Position numbers and translations under genes: made by a program
Shown here: positions 11,356 to 19,899 of the stretch, piece by piece
Numbering within the stretch: the stretch's first letter is position 1
How the letters are laid out: each line of letters begins with the position of its first letter
The notes under the pieces: generated by a model
Told to the model about the DNA's origin: nothing
Seen by the model: only the letters and a program-made list of their open reading frames with translations
Databases searched by the model: none
NCBI RefSeq assembly: GCF_003604215.1
Contig: NZ_QXGS01000011.1
Location: forward strand, 1 to 64,000
Source: Teichococcus vastitatis
Lineage (GTDB): Bacteria; Pseudomonadota; Alphaproteobacteria; Acetobacterales; Acetobacteraceae
Reading direction: 5' to 3'
DNA length: 64,000 nt

Positions 11356-12279
11356 ATGCGTATCCTGTTCGTGACCGCCACCCGGATCGGGGATGCGGTG
11401 CTCTCCACCGGCCTGCTCGACCACCTGCTGCGGACTTACCCCGAGGCGCGGATCACGGTCGCCTGCGGCCCCGTGGCGGAAGGGGTGTTTTCCCGCATGC
11501 CCCGCCGGGAAGCCACCATCGTGCTGGCGAAGCAGAGCTTCTCGCGGCACTGGCTGTCGCTGTGGCGGCAGGTGGCGGGTCGCCGCTGGGACCTGGTGGT
11601 GGACCTGCGCGGCTCGGCCCTGGCCTGGCTGGTGCCGGCCCGGCGCCGCGCGGTGATGCGTGGCGGCCGCCGCCCCGGTCATCGCATCGGGCATCTGGCG
11701 GGAGTGCTGGGGCTGCAGGCGGCGCCCCATCCCGTGGTCTGGTTCAACCAGGCCGATGCGGCGCGGGCGGCATCCCTGCTGCCGGGCAGCGGGCCCTTCG
11801 TGGCACTCGGGCCCAGTGCCAACTGGGCGGGCAAGGTCTGGCCGCCAGAACGCTTCGTGGCGCTGTTTGCCGCGCTCGCGGCGCCGGATGGCCCGTTGCC
11901 GGGTGCGCGGCCGGTGATCCTGGCCGGGCCGGGCGCGCTGGAAGCCGCCATGGTGGCGCCGGTGCTGGAGGCGCTGCCGGGCGCGCTGGACCTGTCCGGC
12001 CAGCTGGAACTGCCCGAGGCCGCGGCGGTGCTGTCCCGCTGCGCGCTGTTCGTCGGCAATGATTCCGGGCTGATGCATCTCTCGGCCGCGGCCGGGGTGC
12101 CGACGCTGGGCTTGTTCGGCCCCACGCCGGCGGATGAATACGCGCCAGTCGGGCCGCGGGCGCGGGCGGTGGTGGCCGACGGACCGGCGGGCGCGGCGCC
12201 GATGCGTGACCTGCCGGTGGGCAAGGCGCTGGAAGCCGCGGTGACGCTGCTGGGTGGAGCCGCGGCGGTGCCGGCCTGA
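11356..12279 (+). CDS. Glycosyltransferase family 9 (heptosyltransferase-like)
   Basis: The 307-residue protein has the GT9/ADP-heptose:LPS heptosyltransferase layout. The N-terminal Rossmann start is MRILFVTATRIGDAVLSTGL. A GPSANWAGKVWPPERF segment lies mid-protein, with the donor-site block FVGNDSGLMHLSAAAGVPTLGLFGPT near the C-terminus. Members transfer heptose or related sugars to lipopolysaccharide core at the inner membrane. A start 5 codons upstream (11341) is also possible, and neither has a convincing Shine-Dalgarno. It heads a run with a GT4 and an asparagine synthetase that looks like surface-glycan synthesis. Confidence 0.85.
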   Translation: MRILFVTATRIGDAVLSTGLLDHLLRTYPEARITVACGPVAEGVFSRMPRREATIVLAKQSFSRHWLSLWRQVAGRRWDLVVDLRGSALAWLVPARRRAVMRGGRRPGHRIGHLAGVLGLQAAPHPVVWFNQADAARAASLLPGSGPFVALGPSANWAGKVWPPERFVALFAALAAPDGPLPGARPVILAGPGALEAAMVAPVLEALPGALDLSGQLELPEAAAVLSRCALFVGNDSGLMHLSAAAGVPTLGLFGPTPADEYAPVGPRARAVVADGPAGAAPMRDLPVGKALEAAVTLLGGAAAVPA

Positions 12280-12294
12280 TGGCCGCGCCGCGCT

Positions 12295-12317
12295 GCCCTG
12301 CGCCGGCGGCGCAGGGC
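12295..12317. repeat. Perfect 10-bp stem hairpin between the two glycosyltransferase genes
   Basis: gccctgcgcc and ggcgcagggc pair perfectly around a 3-nt loop, 15 bp after the GT9 stop and 57 bp before the GT4 start. It lacks a T-run, so it is a weak terminator candidate. It could attenuate transcription or stabilise the upstream message. Confidence 0.4.
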
Positions 12318-12373
12318 CGGTCCACCGGCCGTAGCGGCACCCTGGCGCGGCACGCGCCGGAGCGGTTCCGCTG

Positions 12374-13423
12374 ATGCGCATCGCCCAGATCATGGCCGGC
12401 GCCCGCGTCGGTGGCGCGGAAGGCTTCTACGAGCGGCTGACCCTGGCGCTGCACCGCGCCGGCGACGTCGTGCTGCCGGTGATCCGCCGCGACCCGGCCC
12501 GCGCCGCCCGCCTCGCCGAGGGCGGCGCGGCACCGCTGCAGTTGCGCTTCGGCGGGCCGCTCGATCTGCTGACCACGCCGCGCCTCGGCCTCGCGCTGCG
12601 TCGCTTCCGGCCAGACGTGGCTGTGGCCTGGATGAACCGGGGTGCCGGCAAGGCACCGCGCGGGCCATGGCCCCTGGTGGGCCGGCTCGGCGGCTATTAT
12701 GACCTGAAATACTACCGGCACTGCGATCATCTGGTCGGCAACACGCGCGACCTTGCGGGCTGGATCGCGGCGCAGGGCTGGCCGGCGGAGCGCACCCACT
12801 ACCTGCCCAATTTCGTCGCAGAGATGGGCGGCGTGGCGCCGGCGGCGCTGGACCTGCCGGCAGGGGCGCCGGTGTTGCTGGGGCTCGGGCGGCTGCACCG
12901 CAACAAGGGCTTCGACACGCTGCTGCGGGCGCTGCCCGCGATCCCCGGCGCCATGTTGCTGCTGGCCGGCGAAGGGCCGGAGCGGTCGTCCCTGGAGTCC
13001 CTGGCGACGGAGCTGGGGGTCGCGCATCGGGCGCGCTTCCTGGGCTGGCGGCAGGACACGGCGGCCTTGCTGGCCGCCTGCGACGTGTTTGTCTGCTCCT
13101 CCCGGCATGAGCCGCTCGGCAACATGGTCATCGAGGCCTGGAGTGCCCGCCGCCCGGTGGTGGCAGTGGCGGCGCAGGGACCGTCCGAACTGATCCGCGA
13201 CGGCGAGACCGGTCTGCTGGTGCCGCAGGACCGGCCCGAGTCGCTGGCGGCCGCCATCCTTGCCCTGCTCGCCGATCCCGGCCGCCGCGCCGCCCTGGCC
13301 GAGGGGGGACGCGCCGCCTATGCCGCCGACTTCGCCGAGGCGCCGGTGCTTGCGCGCTGGCGCGGCTTCCTGCAAGGGATTGCTGCGTCTCGTTCTTCCG
13401 CCCCGGGACGCGCCGCATCCTGA
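12374..13423 (+). CDS. Glycosyltransferase family 4 (GT-B fold)
   Basis: The 349-residue protein has a GT-B architecture. The N-terminal acceptor half starts MRIAQIMAGARVGGAEGFYE. The C-terminal donor half carries LLGLGRLHRNKGFDTLLRAL, LLLAGEGPERSSLE, and the retaining-GT4 motif SSRHEPLGNMVIEAWSARRP (with the E-x7-E acidic pattern), then the GLLVPQDRPESLA segment. The sugar donor and acceptor cannot be told from sequence. Its position between GT9 and asnB on one strand suggests lipopolysaccharide core or exopolysaccharide work. Confidence 0.9.
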   Translation: MRIAQIMAGARVGGAEGFYERLTLALHRAGDVVLPVIRRDPARAARLAEGGAAPLQLRFGGPLDLLTTPRLGLALRRFRPDVAVAWMNRGAGKAPRGPWPLVGRLGGYYDLKYYRHCDHLVGNTRDLAGWIAAQGWPAERTHYLPNFVAEMGGVAPAALDLPAGAPVLLGLGRLHRNKGFDTLLRALPAIPGAMLLLAGEGPERSSLESLATELGVAHRARFLGWRQDTAALLAACDVFVCSSRHEPLGNMVIEAWSARRPVVAVAAQGPSELIRDGETGLLVPQDRPESLAAAILALLADPGRRAALAEGGRAAYAADFAEAPVLARWRGFLQGIAASRSSAPGRAAS

Positions 13424-13456
13424 TCACCGCCGGGCGGGCGGAGATGAAGCTTTCGC

Positions 13457-15214
13457 ATGTGCGGCATTGCCGGCCTGATCCTGCGCCAAGGCCAGATCCC
13501 TGACGCGACCATCCTGCAAAGGCTGACTGCCGCCCTGGCGCATCGCGGCCCGGACGGCGCCGGGCACCACGTCTCGGCCAATGTGGCGCTGGCGCATACC
13601 CGGCTCGCCATCATCGACCTGGCGGGCGGCGATCAGCCGCTTTTCGCCGGGCCGGCGGCGCTGGTCGGCAATGGCGAAGTCTATAATTACCGCGAATTGC
13701 GCGAGCTGAACCAGCTGGGCTGCGCCACCGGCAGCGATTGCGAACCGCCCCTGCACCTGTTCCGGCGGGACGGCATGGGCTTCGCCGACACCTTGCGCGG
13801 CATGTATGCCCTGGCGGTCCATGACCGCTCCGCACGCCAGGTGGTGCTGGCGCGCGATCCTTTCGGCATCAAGCCGCTCTACCTTGCCGAGATGGCAGGC
13901 GGCGTCGCCTTTGCTTCCGAGCCGCAGGCACTGCTGGCGGCCGGGCTTGTGCGCCCGCGGCTGCGCGCCGAATCGCGCGCCGAGCTGTTGCAGATGCAGT
14001 TCACCACCGGGGCGGAGACGATCTTCGAGGGCATTCACCGGGTCTTGCCGGGGGAAAGCATCTGCCTGTCTGACGGGCGGGTGACCGAGCGCCGCCGCCG
14101 CACCGCCCTGCCCGAGGGCGGGCCCGCCGCGGTCACGGAGGACGAGGCGCTGGCCCGCTTCGATACCGCCTTCCGCGACAGCGTCGAGATGCACCAGCGC
14201 AGCGACGTGCCCTACGGCATGTTCCTGTCCGGCGGCACGGACAGCGCTGCGGTGCTGGCCATGATGAAGCGGCTGAACGAGGCGCCGGTGCGCGCCTACA
14301 CCGCCGGCTTCGACGTGCCGGGTGCCGCCGATGAGCGGGAACGGGCGGCCACCTTCGCCCGTGCCGCCGGAGCACAGCATGCCACGGTCATGGTGTCGGA
14401 ACACGATGTGTGGCGGCACCTGCCGGAGATCGTCGGCGCCATGGACGATCCGGCGGCCGATTACGCCATCATCCCCACCTGGTTCCTGGCCCGCCGCGCC
14501 CGGCACGACGTGAAGGTGGTGCTCTCCGGCGAGGGGGGCGACGAGATCCTCGGCGGCTATGGCCGCTACCGCGCCGCCATGCGGCCCTGGTGGTTGGGCG
14601 GCAAGGCACCGCGCACCCGGGGCGCCTTTGACCGGGTCGACGTGCTGCGCCAGGCGCCCACCGGCTGGCGCGACGGCGTGGCGGCGGCGGAGGCGGCGGT
14701 GGCGTCGCCGGGCCGCACCCGCCTGATGGCGGCGCAGGCCCTGGATATCGCGGACTGGCTGCCGAACGACCTGCTGATCAAGCTGGATCGCTGCCTGATG
14801 GCGCATGGCGTCGAAGGACGCACCCCGTTTCTCGACACGGCCATCGCCGAAGTCGCCTTCCGCCTGCCGGATTCGCTCAAGGTGCGCGGCCATGCCGGCA
14901 AGTGGCTGCTGCGCGAATGGCTGGCCCGCAACTTCCCGGCGGCCGACCCGCACAAGCCGAAGCAGGGCTTCACGGTGCCGGTGGGTGCCTGGATCGCCGC
15001 GCAGGGAGCGAAGCTGGGACCGCTGGTGGCAGCGCAGCCCGGTGTGGCCGAGATCGCCAGGCCGGACCGAGTGGAAGCGCTGTTCAAGGCAGCGTCGGGC
15101 AAGCGCGAGGGCTTCGCCGCCTGGCACCTGCTGTTCTACGCGCTGTGGCACCGCCGGCATGTGGAAGGCGTGGCGCCGCAGGGCGACACCTTCCAATACC
15201 TCGCACTTCGGTAG
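13457..15214 (+). CDS. asnB: Asparagine synthase (glutamine-hydrolysing)
   Basis: The 585-residue two-domain enzyme makes asparagine, or amidates another carboxylate, from glutamine and ATP. After Met removal, Cys2 of MCGIAGLI is the glutaminase nucleophile. The N-terminal Ntn domain shows ALAHTRLAIIDLAGGDQPL and NGEVYNYREL. The synthetase domain has the ATP-pyrophosphatase P-loop in MFLSGGTDSAAVLAM and the LSGEGGDEILGGY block. It follows two glycosyltransferases and begins 33 bp after the GT4 stop. In such settings AsnB paralogues may modify glycans, so a role beyond free asparagine synthesis is possible. Confidence 0.92.
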   Translation: MCGIAGLILRQGQIPDATILQRLTAALAHRGPDGAGHHVSANVALAHTRLAIIDLAGGDQPLFAGPAALVGNGEVYNYRELRELNQLGCATGSDCEPPLHLFRRDGMGFADTLRGMYALAVHDRSARQVVLARDPFGIKPLYLAEMAGGVAFASEPQALLAAGLVRPRLRAESRAELLQMQFTTGAETIFEGIHRVLPGESICLSDGRVTERRRRTALPEGGPAAVTEDEALARFDTAFRDSVEMHQRSDVPYGMFLSGGTDSAAVLAMMKRLNEAPVRAYTAGFDVPGAADERERAATFARAAGAQHATVMVSEHDVWRHLPEIVGAMDDPAADYAIIPTWFLARRARHDVKVVLSGEGGDEILGGYGRYRAAMRPWWLGGKAPRTRGAFDRVDVLRQAPTGWRDGVAAAEAAVASPGRTRLMAAQALDIADWLPNDLLIKLDRCLMAHGVEGRTPFLDTAIAEVAFRLPDSLKVRGHAGKWLLREWLARNFPAADPHKPKQGFTVPVGAWIAAQGAKLGPLVAAQPGVAEIARPDRVEALFKAASGKREGFAAWHLLFYALWHRRHVEGVAPQGDTFQYLALR

Positions 15215-15321
15215 TCTGGTGCCCCGCGGCCGCTGCCCTGCGGTTGTCGCCTGACGCCTCCGTGACGCAACAACGGCAGAGCGGACGGGTTCTGCTGGCA
15301 ATCTTTGCGGAGCAGATCCCC

Positions 15322-16527
15322 ATGCCGTTCCCCGTCATCGCCTCCCGCCGTGCCATGATCGGCTCCCTGAGTGCCGGCATTGGCTCGCTGGCGGCGACCG
15401 GGGCCGCGGCGCAGGCCGGGCGCCTGCCAGCCACGCCCACCGGGCGTCCGGCGCCGCAGCTGGAGCGGCCGCCGCAACAAGCCGAGGACCAGCGCCTGGG
15501 CTGGGCGGTGGCGGGCCTCGGGCATTTCGCGCAGGCCTACATGCTGCCGGCGCTGGGGCGTGCGCTGATGTCGCGCCCGGCGGGGTTGATCTCCGGCAGC
15601 GCGGAGAAGCTGGGCGAAGTAGGCGCCCGCTACGGCATCGGCGAGGCGCATCACTACGGCTATGACATGGCCGGGCTGCGCGATGATGACGCGGTGCGGG
15701 TGGTGTACGTGATCACCCCCAACTCCACCCATGCCGAGTTGACGGTGCGGGCGCTGGAAGCCGGCAAGCACGTGATGTGCGAGAAGCCGATGGCGGCTTC
15801 TGCCGCCGATTGCCAGCGCATGATCGACGCGGCCAAGGCGGCCGGCCGCAAGCTGATGATCGCCTACCGCGCCCATTTCGAGCCCTACAACATGGAAGCC
15901 AGGCGCATGGCGGCGGCGGGGGAGCTGGGGAAGATCTGGTTCGCCTCCTCCGACCATCACCGGCCGCTCGATCCATCCAAGCCGCGCGACGAATGGCGCA
16001 TGCGCAAGGACATCGCCGGCGGCGGCTCCCTGGTGGACATCGGCATCTATTCGCTGAACGGCCTGATCTGGCTGCTGGGCGAGAACCCGGTCGCGGTGTC
16101 TGCCACCACCCACTCGCCGCCCGGGGATGAGCGATTCACCGAGATCGAGAACACCATGACGGCGCAGCTGGAATTCGCGTCCGGCGCGCGGGCCAGCATC
16201 TCCTCCGGCTACACCGCGGACAAGAAGCGCATCGACCTGTGGGGCGATAAGGCGGTGGCGGTGCTGGACCCGGCCACCGCCTACAAGGATAACAAGCTGA
16301 CCGTGTCCGAGGCCCGCGAGCAGCGGCAGGTGATCGCCGAGGCCACCAGCGCCGAACAATTCACCAGCGTGGTCGACCACCTGTCCGCCGCCATCCGGAA
16401 CAACACCGGGGTGGCGGCACCGGGCGAGATGGGGCTGCGCGACATGCGCATTATCGAGGCGATCTACCGCAGTGCCGACACCCGCCGGCGGGTGGAGCTC
16501 AACCCCGACATGACCATCAAGGCCTGA
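15322..16527 (+). CDS. Tat-exported Gfo/Idh/MocA-family oxidoreductase (glucose-fructose-oxidoreductase-like)
   Basis: This 401-residue NAD(P)-dependent oxidoreductase starts with a probable twin-arginine signal: ASRRAMIGSLSAGIGSLAAT at 7-26, Ala-rich cut near 30. A Pro-rich linker follows, then the Rossmann domain (WAVAGLGHFAQAYMLPAL, from 61). The family hallmark EKP is at 154-156 (VMCEKPMAAS). The C-terminal substrate half includes GGGSLVDIGIYSLNGLIWLLG. Zymomonas GFOR has the same leader-linker arrangement and acts in the periplasm with tightly bound NADP. The sugar substrate here is unknown. A 16-bp tandem repeat begins inside its last codons. Confidence 0.85.
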   Translation: MPFPVIASRRAMIGSLSAGIGSLAATGAAAQAGRLPATPTGRPAPQLERPPQQAEDQRLGWAVAGLGHFAQAYMLPALGRALMSRPAGLISGSAEKLGEVGARYGIGEAHHYGYDMAGLRDDDAVRVVYVITPNSTHAELTVRALEAGKHVMCEKPMAASAADCQRMIDAAKAAGRKLMIAYRAHFEPYNMEARRMAAAGELGKIWFASSDHHRPLDPSKPRDEWRMRKDIAGGGSLVDIGIYSLNGLIWLLGENPVAVSATTHSPPGDERFTEIENTMTAQLEFASGARASISSGYTADKKRIDLWGDKAVAVLDPATAYKDNKLTVSEAREQRQVIAEATSAEQFTSVVDHLSAAIRNNTGVAAPGEMGLRDMRIIEAIYRSADTRRRVELNPDMTIKA

Positions 16528-16617
16528 GCGGGTACAGGCCTGAGCGGGTACAGGCCTGAGCGGGTACAGGCCTGAGCGGACACAGGCCCGAGCGGACACA
16601 GGCCCGAGCGGTGAAGG
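16522..16617. repeat. 16-bp tandem repeat, six units
   Basis: The unit gcctgagcgggtacag occurs three times exactly (16522-16569). A fourth copy has two changes, gcctgagcggacacag (16570-16585). A fifth, gcccgagcggacacag, has one more (16586-16601). A sixth decayed partial copy ends at 16617. The first unit contains the TGA stop of the oxidoreductase gene, so the array grew directly out of the gene end. It runs up to 13 bp before the convergent dioxygenase stop. Confidence 0.95.
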
Positions 16618-16630
16618 GCCGGCGAGCGGG

Positions 16631-17359
16631 TCAGTTGATGCGGGGCGTCGGCTCGGCATAAAGCGGGCGGGACACGTCCAGCGGGTTGCGGATCACCAGG
16701 CCGGGATCGGGGTAATAATCCACGAACAGGTTCACGCGGTCCCGCTTGCCCTTGTTCTTCACCGAATGCCGGACGCGGTTGTTGAAGTCGTAGGCATGGC
16801 CCATCAGCATGGTGAATTTGCGGCCATCGATCTTGTACTCGACCGAGGGCGTGCTGCTCAGCGACACGTGGATGCGGTGCGCCTTGGCCGCCATGGCATG
16901 GCCGTCGATATGCGGATCGATCGTGCCGCCGCCCTTCAGCCGCACCAGGGCGAGGCGGCTGACCACGCCGCGCGGCGTCTTCAGCGGCGCGATGGCCTGC
17001 TCCACCACCGGGCCCAGCACATCCTTGTACCTGAGCCATTCCGGCAGGGTGTAGACCGGCCAGATGTCGGTGTCTTCCCGCGCGATGGGCAGGAAGTTGC
17101 TGGCATCATGGCCCTTCTGCTGCGCCCAGACGGAGATCAGGTCCTCGAAATGCTGCAGCCCGCTGGTGGAGGCGGTGGGATGCCATTCGGTCTTGATCAG
17201 GATGTTGTCCGTCGCCGAATGCGCGCTGGCGGCCAGCGCGTCCTGGCGGAAGGTATTGCCGGTCCAGTCGTTCTCCGTCAGCCCGTCCACCAGCTTGATA
17301 AGGCCCGACACGTCAACGGCCCCGAGGTCCCGGAGTGGTACGCCAATATCCATCGCCAT
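16631..17359 (-). CDS. Aspartyl/asparaginyl beta-hydroxylase-like Fe(II)/2-oxoglutarate dioxygenase
   Basis: The 242-residue protein carries the double-stranded beta-helix motif of the Asp_Arg_Hydrox family. It shows DPHIDGHA with a His-x-Asp pair, then RIHVSLSST, an FNNRVRHSVKN block supplying the distal His, and a KRDRVNLFVDYYPDP end with the 2-oxoglutarate-binding Arg. The family hydroxylates Asp/Asn side chains or small molecules; the target here is unknown. The start at 17359 (MAMDIGVPLRDL) is preferred because a G-rich Shine-Dalgarno precedes it. Upstream reading overlaps the der gene. Confidence 0.8.
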   Translation of the reverse strand: MAMDIGVPLRDLGAVDVSGLIKLVDGLTENDWTGNTFRQDALAASAHSATDNILIKTEWHPTASTSGLQHFEDLISVWAQQKGHDASNFLPIAREDTDIWPVYTLPEWLRYKDVLGPVVEQAIAPLKTPRGVVSRLALVRLKGGGTIDPHIDGHAMAAKAHRIHVSLSSTPSVEYKIDGRKFTMLMGHAYDFNNRVRHSVKNKGKRDRVNLFVDYYPDPGLVIRNPLDVSRPLYAEPTPRIN

Positions 17360-17424
17360 CAATCCCCCAGGCCGCGGAGGTTGCTCCGCGCCCCGGGGCA
17401 AGTCAATCGGCCGCGGGCCGGGGA

Positions 17425-18759
17425 TTATTCTTCGACGAAGGGGTTCTTGCCGCCGCGGCAATGCAGGCGGATCGGCACGCCCGGCATGTCGAAGGCGTCG
17501 CGGAAGCTGTTCACCAGGTAGCGCCGGTAGTCTTCCGGCAGATCCTCGGCGCGCGGGCCGAAGATGGCGATGGTGGGCGGCCGCGCCTTCGGCATGGTGG
17601 CGTAGCGCAGCTTGATGCGGCGTCCATCGGCCAGCGGCGGGTTGTGCCTGGCAACGGCGCCCTCGAACCAGCGGTTCAGCTCGCCGGTCGGGATGCGGCG
17701 GTTCCAGCGCTCCATCACCTGGCGCACGGCCGGCATCAGCTTGTCGACGCCCTTGCCGGTGATCGCCGAGAGCGCCACCACCGTGATGCCCTTGAGCTGC
17801 GCCAGCGAGGTCTGCAGCGTGTCCTCCAGCTTGCGGCGAGCCACGGCGCGGTCCTCCACGGCGTCCCACTTGTTATAGGCGATCACCACGGCGCGGCCCT
17901 CGCGCTCGGCGAGCCGTGCGATGCGCAGATCCTGCTCATCCATGCCCAGGGTGGCATCGAGCACCAGCACGGCGATCTCGGCTTCCTTCAGCGCGGCAAT
18001 GGTGGCGCCGACCGACATCTGCTCCAGGCTCTCGCTGATGCGCGCCTTCTTGCGCATGCCGGCCGTGTCGACGAGCCGCACCTTGCCCTCGTCATCCTCC
18101 CATTGCACGGCCACGGCGTCGCGCGTCAGTCCCGGCTCGGGGCCGGTGATCATGCGCTCCTCGCCCAGCAGCGCGTTCAGCAGGGTCGACTTGCCGGCAT
18201 TGGGACGGCCAACGATGGCCAGGCGCAACGGCCGGTCGCGGTCGCGTGCCTCGGCATCCTCTTCCTCCGGCAGCATCTCGGCCGCGGTGCTGTGCAGGTC
18301 GGCGATGCCCTCGCCATGCTCGGCCGAGATCGCCACCGGATCGCCGAGGCCCAGCTCATAAGCCTCCATCGCCGCCATGCCGCCGCCGCGGCCCTCGGTC
18401 TTGTTGGCCACCAGCAGCACGGGCGCGGGCTGGCGCCGCAGCCAGGCGGCGAAGGCGCGGTCGGAGGGGGTCAGGCCCGCCTTGGCGTCGATCACGAACA
18501 ACACGAGGTCGGCCTGCCGGATCGCCACCTCCGAGGAGGCGCGCATGCGGCCGGCCACGGTGTCGGGCGGCGCTTCCTCCAGCCCGGCGGTGTCGAGCAG
18601 CAGCACGTCCCGGCCGCCGAGCCGCGCCTGCACCTCCTTGCGGTCGCGGGTGACGCCGGGGGTGTTGTCCACGATGGCGAGCTTGCGCCCGGCCAGGCGG
18701 TTGAACAGCGTGGACTTGCCGACATTGGGTCGGCCGATGATGGCGATACGGGGGAGCAT
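17425..18759 (-). CDS. der: Ribosome biogenesis GTPase Der
   Basis: Der (EngA) is the universal double-GTPase needed for 50S subunit maturation. The 444-residue protein has two G domains. The first P-loop is GRPNVGKS near residue 9 with LLDTAGLEE (G3). The second has GRPNAGKSTLLNALLG and VDTAGMRKKARI. The C-terminal KH-like domain ends with RYLVNSFRDAFDMPGVPIRL. In many Proteobacteria der directly follows yfgM-bamB; here those lie about 4.5 kb upstream on the same strand with other genes between. The 95-bp upstream gap holds no clear terminator. Confidence 0.98.
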   Translation of the reverse strand: MLPRIAIIGRPNVGKSTLFNRLAGRKLAIVDNTPGVTRDRKEVQARLGGRDVLLLDTAGLEEAPPDTVAGRMRASSEVAIRQADLVLFVIDAKAGLTPSDRAFAAWLRRQPAPVLLVANKTEGRGGGMAAMEAYELGLGDPVAISAEHGEGIADLHSTAAEMLPEEEDAEARDRDRPLRLAIVGRPNAGKSTLLNALLGEERMITGPEPGLTRDAVAVQWEDDEGKVRLVDTAGMRKKARISESLEQMSVGATIAALKEAEIAVLVLDATLGMDEQDLRIARLAEREGRAVVIAYNKWDAVEDRAVARRKLEDTLQTSLAQLKGITVVALSAITGKGVDKLMPAVRQVMERWNRRIPTGELNRWFEGAVARHNPPLADGRRIKLRYATMPKARPPTIAIFGPRAEDLPEDYRRYLVNSFRDAFDMPGVPIRLHCRGGKNPFVEE

Positions 18760-18854
18760 GATGCGCCGGGCTTTACCCCGGAATGCGTCGCGGGGGAAAT
18801 GAATCCCCGCGGACCCAGCCCCGCGCCGCCGGGAGGCTCCTCGATGCGGCGGCG

Positions 18855-19763
18855 TCAGGCCGCCAGATGCGCGGGCCGTGCCGCCAGGGCCTGCCGCACC
18901 CGCCCGCCCGGGCTGCCGCCGGGGATCAGCGCCGCCCGCTCCGCCACCGGCCGCAGCGCGTCAAGGTCGATGCCGGTGGACAGGCCCATGCGGTGGAACA
19001 TCCAGGCCACGTCCTCGGTCGCGACATTGCCGGTGGCACCGGGGGCGAAGGGGCAGCCGCCGAGCCCGGCGATGGCGGCGTCGAACACCCGGATGCCGGC
19101 ACCATGCGCCGCCATGATGTTGGCGAGGCCGAGGCCGTAGGTGTCGTGGCCGTGGAAGGCCCAGCCCGACACCTGCGGATAGGCGTCCTGGCAGGCCCGG
19201 CCGAGGGAGGCCACATGCGCCGGGTCGGCGCGGCCGGTGGTGTCGCACAGGCCATATTCCGCGTCCGGCCGCAACGCCACCAGCTGGCCGACCAGCGCCA
19301 GGGTGCTCTCCGGCGCGATCCGCCCGGTGAAGGGGCAGTCGAAGGCGGTGGCGATGTTCATGCGCAGGCGGATGCCGCCCAGCTCCGGCAACAGGGAAGC
19401 GAACTCGGCCACGGATTCGGCGGGGCTCAGGCGGATGTTGCCGCGGTTGTGCGCTTCCGACACCGACACCACCCACACCAGATGCCGCGCGCCGGCGGCG
19501 ATGGCGCGGCGGGCGTGGCGGGCATTCGGCACCAGCATCTGAGGATCGGCGCCCGGCAGCGCCAGGGTGCCGGCCAGGATCGCCTCGGCATCGGCCATCT
19601 GCGGCACGGCGGCGGGGCCGACAAAGGCGCCGGCCTCGATCCGCGTCAGCCCGGCGCCGACGCAGCCACGAATGATGTCGAGCTTCTGCTCGGTCGGGAT
19701 GAAGGGGCCGATGGGCTGGAAGCCGTCGCGCGGCCCGACCTCGACGATGGTGACATCCGGCAT
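18855..19763 (-). CDS. Hydroxymethylglutaryl-CoA lyase-like DRE-TIM metallolyase
   Basis: The 302-residue protein resembles HMG-CoA lyases, which split 3-hydroxy-3-methylglutaryl-CoA into acetoacetate and acetyl-CoA. It has the start EVGPRDGFQ (catalytic Arg12/Asp13), AFHGHDTYGLGLAN with metal ligands His203/His205, and the signature loop GLGGCPFAPGATGNVATED with catalytic Cys236. An AGAGGAAA Shine-Dalgarno supports the start. It is divergent from a LysR regulator, and the cluster also holds a Bug receptor and a CoA-transferase. The substrate may therefore be another 3-hydroxy-3-methyl dicarboxyl-CoA rather than the leucine-pathway intermediate. Confidence 0.88.
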   Translation of the reverse strand: MPDVTIVEVGPRDGFQPIGPFIPTEQKLDIIRGCVGAGLTRIEAGAFVGPAAVPQMADAEAILAGTLALPGADPQMLVPNARHARRAIAAGARHLVWVVSVSEAHNRGNIRLSPAESVAEFASLLPELGGIRLRMNIATAFDCPFTGRIAPESTLALVGQLVALRPDAEYGLCDTTGRADPAHVASLGRACQDAYPQVSGWAFHGHDTYGLGLANIMAAHGAGIRVFDAAIAGLGGCPFAPGATGNVATEDVAWMFHRMGLSTGIDLDALRPVAERAALIPGGSPGGRVRQALAARPAHLAA

Positions 19764-19796
19764 GGTGGTGTTTCCTCTTTGGCCGGTAGGGTGGCG

Positions 19797-19812
19797 CGCG
19801 CCGCGCGGCGCG
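19797..19812. promoter_or_regulatory. Perfect 16-bp palindrome in the divergent hmgL/lysR intergenic region
   Basis: cgcgccgcgcggcgcg is identical on both strands and sits 34 bp upstream of the lyase start and 88 bp before the LysR start. LysR proteins usually bind such divergent regions. The motif is pure G/C in a GC-rich genome and does not match the T-N11-A rule, so it is only a candidate operator. Confidence 0.3.
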
Positions 19813-19899
19813 ACCAGTGCCGGATGCAGAAGGGCCGCATCGCCGGCGGCGAGGGCTGCGCGTTGACCGCGGGCGGGGGGCCGCCCAGGATCGGCCGCC

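Noticed and set aside
16522-16617. CRISPR array
   Set aside because: The units are 16 bp and directly adjacent with no spacers; no cas genes nearby.
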